DNA of 43,544 nucleotides from Candidatus Nitrosopumilus sp. (GCF_028278985.1 NZ_JANQTA010000019.1:1-43544); one strand, 5' to 3'; counted from the first letter of the stretch, positions 17,455-25,743 are shown. The notes: generated by a model not told the origin, from the letters alone. Numbers and translations are program-made.

Positions 17455-18413
17455 TTCAAAGCCTTTACTATGGTATCGATGTTATGCGTAAATGCTCCTA
17501 CATAGGTTCCTTCAGTGGTTCCTTTTTCTCCAATAGCATCAGAAAATAATTCCCCACCTATGACAACATCATGTCCTTTGTCTTGAACAGCTGCCTTTAG
17601 TGCCTCAATTGTTGCTGGAGAAATTGAAGTTTCTACAAACAAGGCCTTGATTTTTCGCTTTGAGATTTCATCAGCCAAATTTTGGATTTCTCTAATACCA
17701 GCTTCACTATCAGTACTCCATCCTTGAATGGCTAGTTCCTCAAAACCATATGAATGTCCAAAGTATTGGAATGCATCATGAGCTGTAACAAGAACTCGTT
17801 GTTCTTGAGAAATGGAATCAATTTTTTTTAAATTTATTGAATTCAATGATTCCAATTGAATCAAATATTCTGAAAGATTTTTTTCATATTTTTCTGAATT
17901 TTCAGGATCATGTTCTTTTAATCCAGTTGCCACAACTTTTGCAGCTTCCATCCAAAGTTCTACATCCCACCAAATATGGGGATCAAAATGACCATCAGTA
18001 TCCAAACTTAACAATGATTCGGGAGGAATATTTTCCGAGACTGCCCAAACAGCAGTTCCTTCTCTTCCAATTTTAACAAAAATATCTCCCATTTTTCCTT
18101 CCAAATCCAATCCGTTGTAAAATACAATGTCAGCACTCTGTAGTTTTTTGACATCACTTGCACTAGGCCTATACAAATGAGGATCCACACCTGATCCCAT
18201 TAATCCAGTAACAGAAACATTATCACCACCAATATTTTCTACTAAATCTGTAATCACATTAGTTGTAGTTGTAATGATAATTTTCTCTGAATCGCTATCT
18301 GAACTTTCAATATTATCAATATGCACATCATCATTGTTTTGAGCAAAAATTGCAGAAACTCCAATAATTATTGCAACAATAATAATAGATCCTGCCAAAA
18401 TGGGTTTTTTCAT
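17451..18413 (-). CDS. metal-binding ABC transporter substrate-binding protein
   Basis: This cluster A-I (ZnuA/TroA/MntC type) metal-binding protein is 320 aa. A single N-terminal hydrophobic anchor (residues 5-24) holds it outside the cell; there is no lipobox Cys. Metal ligands are expected in GSGVDPHLYRPSASD, DGHFDPHIWWD, TAHDAFQYFGHSYG and near ALFVETSIS. The His-rich loop of many ZnuA proteins is absent (only DGHFDPH). Metal identity (Zn, Mn or Fe) cannot be settled from sequence. It is the first gene of the four-gene importer, read from a promoter beside an array of inverted repeats. Confidence 0.94.
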   Translation of the reverse strand: MKKPILAGSIIIVAIIIGVSAIFAQNNDDVHIDNIESSDSDSEKIIITTTTNVITDLVENIGGDNVSVTGLMGSGVDPHLYRPSASDVKKLQSADIVFYNGLDLEGKMGDIFVKIGREGTAVWAVSENIPPESLLSLDTDGHFDPHIWWDVELWMEAAKVVATGLKEHDPENSEKYEKNLSEYLIQLESLNSINLKKIDSISQEQRVLVTAHDAFQYFGHSYGFEELAIQGWSTDSEAGIREIQNLADEISKRKIKALFVETSISPATIEALKAAVQDKGHDVVIGGELFSDAIGEKGTTEGTYVGAFTHNIDTIVKALK

Positions 18414-18441
18414 GTCTGCAAAGACACTCGCAGTCAGGATT

Positions 18442-18449
18442 ATTTAAAT
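18442..18449 (-). promoter_or_regulatory. TATA box of the metal importer operon
   Basis: Read on the minus strand, tttaaata lies about 32 bp before the ATG at 18413. The first inverted repeat of the operator array touches its upstream edge, where TFB would bind. Confidence 0.55.
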
Positions 18450-18521
18450 TTAGCATGAGCTAACTTTTTTAGCCTGATCTAACTTTGTTAATCTTGGCTA
18501 AATGTGATTAGCAAAAATTAA
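18450..18521. promoter_or_regulatory. array of four TTAGC-type inverted repeats (metalloregulator operator)
   Basis: Four 14-bp boxes lie in register. Box 1 (18450-18463) is a perfect palindrome, TTAGC-atga-GCTAA. Box 2 (18469-18482) is TTAG-cctgat-CTAA. Box 3 (18488-18501) is TTAA-tcttgg-CTAA. Box 4 (18508-18521) is TTAG-caaaaa-TTAA. Start-to-start spacings are 19, 19 and 20 bp, close to two helical turns, so bound dimers would line up on one face. The array fits exactly between the TATA boxes of the importer operon and of the divergent gene at 18552. The half-site resembles DtxR/MntR-type operators. The regulator is not identified. Confidence 0.6.
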
Positions 18522-18529
18522 GTTTAAAC
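18521..18529 (+). promoter_or_regulatory. TATA box of the gene at 18552
   Basis: The motif agtttaaac is centred about 27 bp before the GTG at 18552, directly after box 4 of the operator array. Confidence 0.45.
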
Positions 18530-18551
18530 TAAAGAAGATTTTTCGAAAAAT

Positions 18552-19055
18552 GTGCAAAAATCAGGAATAATGTTAGTGGTTTCGGGCATTCTAATCATTA
18601 TTGGATTAATCTTGCTGGTAGTTGGAAACCAAGTAATACTGGAAGGAGTTAGTCAAGGAAATGGAATAATTAGCATTAATCAAGATTTAACAATTTCTGG
18701 AGAATTTTCTTCTGAAGAATTTACCTATGGTGTTTATGCAGTTCAAATAATGGAATTTAAAGAAAATACATTTTCTGCAAAAGTATTTGATTCATCAGAT
18801 ATTGAAATTTCATCAGAAGTAATCGAATCTGAGACAATGGAAAAAGAATTTGAGATAGAACAAACTGGTAACTACAAATTAATTATTCAAAGTAACAGTA
18901 ATGAAGAAACCCAAGTTTTTGGAGCAATTGGTCCATTACCTGATGCAGGTAAGAAATCACTTGGATTTTTATCATCATATATCCTAATTGCGGGAATGAT
19001 TGGAATAGTTGTTTCAGGAATTTACGGAATTAAAAAGAGAAAAAAATCAATTTAG
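18552..19055 (+). CDS. small membrane protein with extracytoplasmic domain
   Basis: I recognise no family. The 167-aa protein has one N-terminal membrane helix (residues about 6-26), an acidic beta-rich central domain (about 35-128: ISGEFSSEEFTYGVYAVQI, NYKLIIQSNSNEETQVFGAIG), a second helix (about 138-158) and a basic end KKRKKS. This topology places the middle domain outside the cell. Translation starts at GTG with a TATA box 27 bp upstream. It shares the operator array with the metal importer, so it may respond to the same metal. It overlaps the convergent winged-helix gene by 9 bp. Confidence 0.75.
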   Translation: MQKSGIMLVVSGILIIIGLILLVVGNQVILEGVSQGNGIISINQDLTISGEFSSEEFTYGVYAVQIMEFKENTFSAKVFDSSDIEISSEVIESETMEKEFEIEQTGNYKLIIQSNSNEETQVFGAIGPLPDAGKKSLGFLSSYILIAGMIGIVVSGIYGIKKRKKSI

Positions 19056-19367
19056 ATAACTATCCATTTTTTCAAGACCACTAATTGTACCATCAAAATT
19101 TTCACTATCTTCAACAATTGAAGTAAGTTTGTTAGTATTTGCTGATATCCTGCATTTACCGTCATCTGTCTTGTGAGTAATGAATTCATGTTCTATCAAG
19201 TATGCTAGTCTATCCAATACTTCAGATTCAGAAATGGCTTCTTGTTCTGCTAAAAATGAGCATTCTTTTTCTCCATCTTCTAAAGCCGCAAGAATCGAGG
19301 CAGTTGTAGGATCAAACATACATTCGACAACTTTCTCGCGATCAAAAGAATCAGACATTTTCTTCAA
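19047..19367 (-). CDS. winged-helix DNA-binding protein (ArsR-like)
   Basis: This 106-aa protein has the outline of a winged-helix domain: a helix (DPTTASILAALEDGEKECSFLAEQ), a recognition helix (SESEVLDRLAYLIEHEFI) and a wing (THKTDDGKCRISA). It lacks an obvious metal site, with Cys at about 17, 57 and 75-80 only. It may regulate genes nearby, including the metal importer, but the TTAGC boxes look more like targets of DtxR-type proteins. The start at ATG 19367 could be replaced by the internal ATG three codons later. Confidence 0.7.
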   Translation of the reverse strand: MKKMSDSFDREKVVECMFDPTTASILAALEDGEKECSFLAEQEAISESEVLDRLAYLIEHEFITHKTDDGKCRISANTNKLTSIVEDSENFDGTISGLEKMDSYLN

Positions 19368-19438
19368 TTAAAAAATATAGAAATTTAAAACTTTTTGAAA
19401 AAAGTTGAGTATAATTAGGAATAGAGGAAAGAAGAATT

Positions 19439-19591
19439 ATGCAAAAACTATGTCCAAATGATCCTTCTGGAAAAGGCGTACATTGTTATTCTATAGATAT
19501 TGACCCACAGAGAGGCATCAAAAAATGCTGCCAATGCAATCAGTGGAATGTTCAGGGAAATGACTGGACAGATGATGAAGACTTTAGATAA
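19439..19591 (+). CDS. 50-aa Cys-rich small protein, zinc-ribbon-like
   Basis: A short frame starts at ATG 19439 and encodes 50 residues. It has Cys at 5, 16, 30, 31 and 33 (CPNDPSGKGVHC and KKCCQCNQW), ending in an acidic tail DWTDDEDFR. The spacing of Cys pairs suggests a single metal-binding knuckle or ribbon. An AT-rich region with possible TATA (gagtataatta, 19406-19416) lies about 28 bp upstream. The family and function are unknown. Between it and uS13 no further gene is seen. Confidence 0.6.
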   Translation: MQKLCPNDPSGKGVHCYSIDIDPQRGIKKCCQCNQWNVQGNDWTDDEDFR

Positions 19592-19670
19592 TTAATGCAA
19601 AATTAGTCATTTTAGGGATTTTTCATGCCTATACAGATATTCATATTGAAAACAATTTGACGCCTAGCAT

Positions 19671-19680
19671 GGTTTTTATC
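19671..19680 (+). promoter_or_regulatory. TATA box of the uS13-uS4 operon
   Basis: The motif ggtttttatc is centred about 30 bp before the TTG at 19706 and about 21 bp before the TTG at 19697. Its spacing favours the downstream start. Confidence 0.4.
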
Positions 19681-19705
19681 GGGGATTCTTAGAATTTTGG
19701 AATAC

Positions 19706-20284
19706 TTGAGTAGCCAAGAATATAGACATATTGTCAGAATTGTGGGAAACGATATCCCCGGAGAGAAGAAGATGCTCTTAGGATTGACCCAAATCAAAGG
19801 GATTGGGTACAATTTTGCCACTGCAATTTTGGATACTTTAAAAATAAATTCAAATTCAAACATCGGAAATTTATCAGATGCAGATGTTCAAGGAATTGAG
19901 AAATTGATCACAGATCCTAAATCATCAAATTTCCCAACATGGTTTCTCAATAGACAAAAAGACATTGAAACAGGAAAAGATTTGCATTTACTTACATCAG
20001 ATATTCCATTTACATTAAGAAACGATATTGAAAGAGAAAGAGTTACCGCCAGTTGGAGAGGTTATCGTCATCTTAGCGGATTAAAAGTTAGAGGACAAAG
20101 AACTAGAACTTCTGGTAGAAAAGGCGGAGCAGTTGGCGTAGCTAAAGGTGGATTGGCAGCTCCAGCTAAGAAGGCAGCTCCAGCAGCACCAACAGCAGCC
20201 GCAGCAGCAGCTCCTTCAGGTGATGCACCTGCAGCAGCTCCAGCAGAAGAGAAGAAAGAAGCTCCAGCGGAGAAAAAAGAATAG
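19706..20284 (+). CDS. rps13p: ribosomal protein uS13 with Ala/Pro/Lys tail
   Basis: uS13 sits in the head of the small subunit. The core is clear: [37 protein letters not shown], and the rRNA-binding end [17 protein letters not shown]. After about residue 145 the protein runs into a tail of some 45 residues made of Ala, Pro, Lys and Glu, absent from typical archaeal uS13 (about 150 aa). Two TTG codons could start it, at 19697 and 19706. I chose 19706 because the TATA box is too close to the first for a leaderless mRNA. uS4 follows 9 bp later. Confidence 0.93.
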   Translation: MSSQEYRHIVRIVGNDIPGEKKMLLGLTQIKGIGYNFATAILDTLKINSNSNIGNLSDADVQGIEKLITDPKSSNFPTWFLNRQKDIETGKDLHLLTSDIPFTLRNDIERERVTASWRGYRHLSGLKVRGQRTRTSGRKGGAVGVAKGGLAAPAKKAAPAAPTAAAAAAPSGDAPAAAPAEEKKEAPAEKKE

Positions 20285-20293
20285 GTGTTTTGA

Positions 20294-20914
20294 ATGGGAG
20301 ATCCAAAATATCCACGTAGAGTCTGGAGAAAACCAAAGAGACCTCTTAATTATGAATTAAAAATGGAGGAGCTAAAAACACTTGGTACTTTTGGATTAAG
20401 AACAAAAAGAGAATTATGGAAAGCTCACACTGAATTATCACGAGTTAGACATCAAGCAAGATCACTACTTGCATTAAGACAAGAAGTAAGAGCTGAAAAA
20501 GAACCAATTCTAATGAAATCACTTGCAAGAATTGGATTAGTAAGTAGCGATGCAACTTTAGATGATGTATTGAATCTTAACGTTAATGATTTACTTGCAA
20601 GAAGACTGCAAACCATTGTTACAAAGAAATTAGGATTCAAAACACCTTATCAAGCAAGACAAGCAGTCATTCACGGTCACATTATGGTTGGAGAAAGAAA
20701 AGTAGACATTCCATCATATACTGTAACGATTGCTGAGGAAGAGAGTATTCATTTCTCACCAGAATCAAAAATTCCTGCAATGTTAGAGAAAACACAATCA
20801 GAAACTAAAGAAGAGGCTCCTGCTGCTGAAGAAGCAACTGAGGCTGCTGCTGAAGAAGCAACTGAGGCTGCTGCTGAAGAAGCACCAAAAGATGAAAGTT
20901 CTTCAACAGAATAA
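20294..20914 (+). CDS. rps4p: ribosomal protein uS4 with acidic Ala/Glu tail
   Basis: uS4 binds 16S rRNA early in small-subunit assembly. The 206-aa protein begins MGDPKYPRRVWRKPKRPLNYE, as in archaeal uS4, and has the S4 RNA-binding domain LNVNDLLARRLQTIVTKKLG ... ARQAVIHGHIMVGERKVDIPSY. The last 35 residues or so are an acidic Ala/Glu tail containing a tandem repeat. In many archaea uS13-uS4 continues with uS11 and rpoD; here the next gene is glmS. Confidence 0.95.
   Translation: MGDPKYPRRVWRKPKRPLNYELKMEELKTLGTFGLRTKRELWKAHTELSRVRHQARSLLALRQEVRAEKEPILMKSLARIGLVSSDATLDDVLNLNVNDLLARRLQTIVTKKLGFKTPYQARQAVIHGHIMVGERKVDIPSYTVTIAEEESIHFSPESKIPAMLEKTQSETKEEAPAAEEATEAAAEEATEAAAEEAPKDESSSTE
20821..20884 (+). 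repeat. 24-bp tandem repeat in the uS4 tail
   Basis: The unit starting tgctgctgaagaagcaactg is present twice exactly (20821-20844, 20845-20868) and then for 16 more bases. It encodes repeated AAEEATEA and is in frame, so copy-number change would lengthen or shorten the tail without breaking the gene. Confidence 0.9.
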
Positions 20915-20966
20915 TCGAAAAAATAGGCTTATCAGTAAATAACCCCCATTTAGAGATAGAATACTC

Positions 20967-22727
20967 ATGTGCTCAATTATCGGCTATTATGGAAATGAGA
21001 CTGCAGCACCAATTTTGGTCAAAGGTCTCAAGAGAATGGAGTATAGAGGGTATGATAGTGTTGGAGTTGCCACAGAAAATGATAATGAAATCGAAGTCAA
21101 AAAAGGCACAGGTAAAGTAAATGAAGTAAATTCTAAAGTTCAGTTAGATGTGCTTCCAGGAAAAATTGGAATTGGTCATACACGTTGGGCGACTCATGGA
21201 AAAGTAACGGATCTAAATGCACATCCACATCCAAGTAATTCAGGAAAAATCGCAATTGTGCATAATGGAATTATTGAAAATTTTGAAGAATTAAAAAATC
21301 AATTAGAAAGTGAAGGATATTCTTTCAAAAGTGAAACTGATAGTGAAGTAATTGCCAATATTCTACAAAAAAATTATGAAATCACAAAAGATGTTAAAGA
21401 AACAATCCTAAAGACAGTGTCTGAATTACAAGGACATTATGCTTTTGTTGCAATGTTTGAAAACGGACAATTAGCAGCAGCTAGATTTCATGAACCGCTA
21501 ATTATTGGAGTTGGACAAGATGATTTCTTTTTGTCAAGTGATGTTTTAGGATTCATCGAATATACTGATGATGCAATTTACATGGAAAATGGAAATTTTG
21601 TAATTTTAGAGAAAGATAAATTTCAAATTTTGGATTTTAACGGGGAGCATGCAAAATACGGAATTACCAAAGTTTCAAAAGAATTTGGAGATGCTTACAA
21701 AGGTGATTATGCTCATTTTACATTGAAAGAAATCTATGAACAACCTGAAACAATTCTCAAAGCAGGAGAAAAAACTGCTGATGAAATTAAGAGTACAGCT
21801 GATTACATCAGACATGCTAAAAATATCTACATTACAGGAAGTGGTACAAGTTACAATTCAGCACTGATAGCAAAACAAATTCTTTCAAAATATGCAAAAA
21901 TTAAGGCCGAACCCATCATGTCAAGTGAACTCCAATTTTCACCAGACATTATTGAAGATAATTCAATTTTGATTGCCATTTCTCAAAGTGGAGAAAGTGC
22001 AGATGTTCTTGACGCAGTAAAAATTGCAAAAAAAGCAAATTGTAAGATTATTGCAATTGTCAATCTACTAACATCATCACTAGCACGAGAGGCAGATGTA
22101 ACAATAGGAATGAATTGTGGACCTGAAATCGGTGTTGCTGCAACTAAAAGTTTCACATCACAATTAGTGATTCTCTATAAAATTGTCAAATACCTAAATG
22201 AGGAAAATTTGAAAATTGATTTCAATCAAACGTCACAATCAATAGGAAAAATTTTAGAAAATCCTACAAATGTTCAGAAAACTGCAAAGGAACTAAAAGA
22301 TATTTCAGACATTTACGTTCTTGGAAGAGGAATCCATTATCCAATTGCAATTGAAGCTTCATTAAAGCTCAAAGAATTAACATACATTCATGCTGAAGGA
22401 ATTCCAGGCGGAGAATTAAAACATGGACCATTGGCATTGATGGATGACAATGTATTTGTAATAATTATCAATCCAAATGATTCAACATATACAGATACTC
22501 TAACAAGTGCACGAGAAATCAAAGCTAGAGGAGCAAAAATTATTGGTATTTCAGATGTTCAGAGTGATGTCTATGATTATTGGATAGAAATTCCCAAGAT
22601 TTCTGAATCAGAATTTCCAATTTTAGAAATTATTCCAATTCAATTATTATCATATTATGCAGCATTAGAAAAGGACACAGATCCTGATTACCCTAGAAAT
22701 CTAGCAAAATCAGTTACAGTGAAGTAA
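20967..22727 (+). CDS. glmS: glutamine-fructose-6-phosphate aminotransferase
   Basis: GlmS makes glucosamine 6-phosphate from fructose 6-phosphate and glutamine, the first step toward UDP-GlcNAc for glycan and surface-protein glycosylation. The 586-aa protein starts MCSIIGYYG with the nucleophile Cys at position 2 exposed after Met removal. The glutaminase domain shows GIGHTRWATHG and HPHPSNSGKIAIVHNGIIENF. Two SIS domains follow (YITGSGTSYNSALIAKQ, AISQSGESADVLDA, GRGIHYPIAIEASLKLKE) with the C-terminal NLAKSVTV. The gene ends 14 bp inside the convergent cobT-like gene. Confidence 0.96.
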   Translation: MCSIIGYYGNETAAPILVKGLKRMEYRGYDSVGVATENDNEIEVKKGTGKVNEVNSKVQLDVLPGKIGIGHTRWATHGKVTDLNAHPHPSNSGKIAIVHNGIIENFEELKNQLESEGYSFKSETDSEVIANILQKNYEITKDVKETILKTVSELQGHYAFVAMFENGQLAAARFHEPLIIGVGQDDFFLSSDVLGFIEYTDDAIYMENGNFVILEKDKFQILDFNGEHAKYGITKVSKEFGDAYKGDYAHFTLKEIYEQPETILKAGEKTADEIKSTADYIRHAKNIYITGSGTSYNSALIAKQILSKYAKIKAEPIMSSELQFSPDIIEDNSILIAISQSGESADVLDAVKIAKKANCKIIAIVNLLTSSLAREADVTIGMNCGPEIGVAATKSFTSQLVILYKIVKYLNEENLKIDFNQTSQSIGKILENPTNVQKTAKELKDISDIYVLGRGIHYPIAIEASLKLKELTYIHAEGIPGGELKHGPLALMDDNVFVIIINPNDSTYTDTLTSAREIKARGAKIIGISDVQSDVYDYWIEIPKISESEFPILEIIPIQLLSYYAALEKDTDPDYPRNLAKSVTVK

Positions 22728-23778
22728 ACAATCTGTGATATTCTTTTTCTGCATTTTCAAGATATTTTGTTTTGTCAAGCCCCGATTTCATCATTGAAGA
22801 AATGATACAGCCACCTGCACCAACTCCTTCTTTAGCAAATCCTTCAGAAAATGCTTTCAATCCAGAAAATTTTGATTTTTCTAATTCAGGGTCTACTGAA
22901 ATTGCAGGGATATCAGAAATTTCTTGAATCAGTTCACTGAAGTTTGCAGAATCATCATTTGTCACATAGGCTGTTGTCCCTATAGCGGTATTCTCATCTT
23001 GAAAACCAATTTTTTCAGCAAATGCCAAAACTGCTGCCATTTGTGTTCCACCTGCTAACAAAACTTTGGTTACATCAGATGCAGAACTAAGCATTCCAGC
23101 AACAAAAGGAATCATAGGATCACCAATTTCAGCAACAATACTGTATGGATGATCAGAATTAATTCGAGTTAATGCCGAAGAAACAACTTCATTTTTTAGT
23201 TTGACAGGATTGGTTGGAATGCTAGAGCTAACCTTTGCATCAAATCCTAATGCCTTCAAAACTGCCAAAGCAGTAGTTGTTCCACCAGGAATACACTCAC
23301 CAATTACCAAACAATCGGTCATAGAAGCTAAATTTCTTCCAACAATTCTCCCATAATCTACTGCATGAGATACATCTGAATCAGTCATTGATTTTTCAAT
23401 AGAGATGTTTTTTCCAAATGGCAATCCAGTTTCAATGAATGGGAGTTGGGGTGCAATTTTACTTCCTGCGTTAATTGTAATGTGAGGAATACTAGATGAT
23501 TCCAAGGCAACCTTAGTCAATAAACCAGGAGTTGGTTTGCCATCAGGAGTCATTGGTATTTTGTCAATTGTTTTACAATATCCATAATGGAGGTATTCAG
23601 CATCAGCAGGTGGAGTATATTGAATTAGTTCTTTTTCAGCACCTGCAATAGTTATTTCAGGTATTTCACAAGTTTCAGTATAAGAAATAACAAATGAAAA
23701 AAGAAAGTTTTTGGATTTAATGGATTCTAAAAAATTAGTTGCTTTGTCTGAATTTCCGGAAATTTGAAAGCTTTCCAA
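22714..23778 (-). CDS. cobT: archaeal CobT-like nicotinate-nucleotide-DMB phosphoribosyltransferase
   Basis: This 354-aa protein belongs to the archaeal branch of the CobT family (the UPF0284/TIGR00303 type). It would activate the lower-ligand base during cobamide assembly. Diagnostic segments are TPDGKPTPGLLTKVAL, IPHITINAGSKIAPQLPFIE, DYGRIVGRNLASMTDCLVIGECIPGGTTTALAVLKALG, and the C-terminal EGFAKEGVGAGGCIISSMMKSG. Nitrosopumilus-type archaea are known cobalamin producers, which fits. It is followed by the MBL hydrolase gene 4 bp upstream on the same strand. Confidence 0.88.
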   Translation of the reverse strand: MESFQISGNSDKATNFLESIKSKNFLFSFVISYTETCEIPEITIAGAEKELIQYTPPADAEYLHYGYCKTIDKIPMTPDGKPTPGLLTKVALESSSIPHITINAGSKIAPQLPFIETGLPFGKNISIEKSMTDSDVSHAVDYGRIVGRNLASMTDCLVIGECIPGGTTTALAVLKALGFDAKVSSSIPTNPVKLKNEVVSSALTRINSDHPYSIVAEIGDPMIPFVAGMLSSASDVTKVLLAGGTQMAAVLAFAEKIGFQDENTAIGTTAYVTNDDSANFSELIQEISDIPAISVDPELEKSKFSGLKAFSEGFAKEGVGAGGCIISSMMKSGLDKTKYLENAEKEYHRLFTSL

Positions 23779-23782
23779 AATA

Positions 23783-24394
23783 TCACTGACCCATCATTTC
23801 AAGAAATTCTTGTTCAGATCTTCTTTGCATAACTAGGTTTGTTTTTTTCTCTTTACCAATTGTTGAGGTTTCAGATGACCCATAATTGTGACCAGGATAC
23901 ATTATCAATTCATCATCTAAAGAATATAGAATATCAAAAAGACTATGATAGAGTTCTTTTGCACTTCCACCCGGGAGATCAATACGTCCACAATTTCCTA
24001 CAAACAAGGTATCACCAGAAAAAATCTTTCCATCTCCAATCAAGCACACACTATCTTCAGAATGGCCAGGAGTGTGAATGACTTTTAATTTTGAATTTCC
24101 AAATTCAATAAAATCACCATCCTTTACAGTGATGTCGTGTTTTAATTCAGATAATTCATGTTGAATAATTGGGGCATGAGTAGATTCAGCCATGGCCTCA
24201 TTTCCCAAAGTATGATCAAAGTGATGATGAGTGTTTACAATGTATTTTATTTTCAAATCATTTCTCTTAATTATTAATTCTAATTCGACTAATTCCCAAG
24301 ATGGATCAATGATTATTGCCTCACTTGTATCTTCATCTTCTACAATGTATGTGAAATTTTGCATATTGCCAACTTGTAATTGATGTACAATCAT
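23783..24394 (-). CDS. metallo-beta-lactamase fold hydrolase (glyoxalase II-like)
   Basis: This 203-aa protein has the binuclear metal motif THHHFDHTLGN, a later His in HTPGHSEDSV, Asp in FSGDTLFVGNCGRIDLPGG and His in MYPGHNYGSS. The length and motifs match small glyoxalase II/ETHE1-type hydrolases, which act on thioesters or persulfides; the substrate here cannot be told. It overlaps the stop of the preceding epimerase gene by 4 bp, so both are probably translated together with cobT. Confidence 0.88.
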   Translation of the reverse strand: MIVHQLQVGNMQNFTYIVEDEDTSEAIIIDPSWELVELELIIKRNDLKIKYIVNTHHHFDHTLGNEAMAESTHAPIIQHELSELKHDITVKDGDFIEFGNSKLKVIHTPGHSEDSVCLIGDGKIFSGDTLFVGNCGRIDLPGGSAKELYHSLFDILYSLDDELIMYPGHNYGSSETSTIGKEKKTNLVMQRRSEQEFLEMMGQ

Positions 24395-25038
24395 AGAATT
24401 CCCTCTTCAGCTTCACGAGGAATTCCTATTTTTTCAGCAAATAATTCACCTGTCAGATCTTTTCGTTTTGGAATTCCTTGTTTCATTTTATGAAAAGTTA
24501 CTGTCAAGTCACATTTAGTTACAATATTTGCAGTTTCGCCAGTTTGAGGATCTAAGCCAGATGGAACATCAACTGCAAATTTGAAACAATTTGTTTGGTT
24601 GATGTAGTTAATTGCAGATGCATATGGTTCACGAATTTCACCAGAAATTCCAGTTCCTAAGATTCCATCAATGATTATGTCAGGAGCAAAATCAAATACG
24701 ATTTCATCACCAGTTAGCAGAGTTACAGAAGGCATCTTCTCAAGAATACTCCAATTCCAGTTGCTTTCTTCAGTTTTAATTTTCTCAATTGAACCAAGTA
24801 ATTTTACAGTTACATTGGCATCATAGCCAGAAAGGTGTCTAGCCATTACTAATCCATCTCCACCATTATTTCCCATACCAACAAAAATTAGAATTTTTTT
24901 TGATGAGACATCACCATATTTTTCTATTAATCGTCTAACTGCAGCAGCTCCTGCATTTTCCATCATGAATTTTTTTAAAAATCCCATATCATGACCTTTG
25001 TTTTCAATATTGTACATTTGATCTACAGTAATTTCCAT
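24391..25038 (-). CDS. nnrE: NAD(P)H-hydrate epimerase (YjeF N-domain)
   Basis: The epimerase interconverts the R and S forms of damaged, hydrated NAD(P)H for repair. The 215-aa protein has the YjeF N-terminal motifs MMENAGAAAVRRL, ILIFVGMGNNGGDGLVMARHL, FDFAPDIIIDGILGTGISGEIREPY and VDVPSGLDPQTGE. Only the epimerase domain is present; many prokaryotes fuse it to the ADP-dependent dehydratase, which must be encoded elsewhere. It is the first gene of a three-gene minus-strand group with the MBL hydrolase and cobT. Confidence 0.92.
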   Translation of the reverse strand: MEITVDQMYNIENKGHDMGFLKKFMMENAGAAAVRRLIEKYGDVSSKKILIFVGMGNNGGDGLVMARHLSGYDANVTVKLLGSIEKIKTEESNWNWSILEKMPSVTLLTGDEIVFDFAPDIIIDGILGTGISGEIREPYASAINYINQTNCFKFAVDVPSGLDPQTGETANIVTKCDLTVTFHKMKQGIPKRKDLTGELFAEKIGIPREAEEGIL

Positions 25039-25112
25039 AATTAGAAAAAATCCATATCCAAAATAAGAGCTTTGGCAAACGGCTTTATCCTAGTTTTTAA
25101 CCATTAGCAATT

Positions 25113-25727
25113 ATGACATTAAAGAATGTAAAACCATCATTGAATAAGATTGCCAAATCTTTGGGTGAAGTTCAAGATGCTAGAGAATTTTTATTAAAAA
25201 ATACAAGAGAGATAGTTGTTTTATGCAGTAGATCAATTATTGCAGTTCACAAAGGAGATGTCAAAACGGGTAAAACAAATTTGAAACAAGCTGAATCACT
25301 ATTAAAAAAATACAAGAAAAAAGCAACTGGAGATTTACGACGATATCTTACTACTCCAGAACAGGAATTTGTAGAGGCAGCAGCATTAATTGCGGTAGTT
25401 GAGAAAAAAGAAATTCCAACTGACAAAAATTTGGCAGTAATGCCAGACTCTTATGTTCTGGGATTACTTGATTGTGTTGGAGAATTAAAGAGAATGGTTT
25501 TTGATAAAATTAGAATTGGTGAGATTGATGAAGCAACAAGAATTTTTGATGTAATGGAGAATTTGTATCTAAATCTTTACACATTTTCAATGTACGATAA
25601 AGTTGTAAAAGAAGCAAGAAGAAAAATTGATGTAAATAGAATTTTGGTAGATGATGTAAGATCTGCAATTACTGAAGAAAAGAGAAGATCGGATTTAATC
25701 AAAACTTTACAAAATCTAAAGAAATAA
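25113..25727 (+). CDS. translin-family RNA/DNA-binding protein
   Basis: This all-helical 204-aa protein has the translin/TRAX outline: an N-terminal helix with DAREFLLKNTREIVVLCSRS, the central ATGDLRRYLTTPEQEFVEAA segment with the family's EFVEAA, and the C-terminal YNLYTFSM-like region (NLYLNLYTFSMYDKVVKEARRKIDV). Archaeal members are single-gene homologs of eukaryotic translin and are thought to act on RNA or single-stranded nucleic acid. It stands alone, with the tRNA-Leu gene convergent to it. Confidence 0.85.
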   Translation: MTLKNVKPSLNKIAKSLGEVQDAREFLLKNTREIVVLCSRSIIAVHKGDVKTGKTNLKQAESLLKKYKKKATGDLRRYLTTPEQEFVEAAALIAVVEKKEIPTDKNLAVMPDSYVLGLLDCVGELKRMVFDKIRIGEIDEATRIFDVMENLYLNLYTFSMYDKVVKEARRKIDVNRILVDDVRSAITEEKRRSDLIKTLQNLKK

Positions 25728-25743
25728 TTTCAGAAATTGTGTA

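Noticed and set aside
19612-19863. Minus-strand frame before and inside uS13
   Set aside because: It overlaps the uS13 promoter and conserved N-terminus and shows no recognisable protein features.
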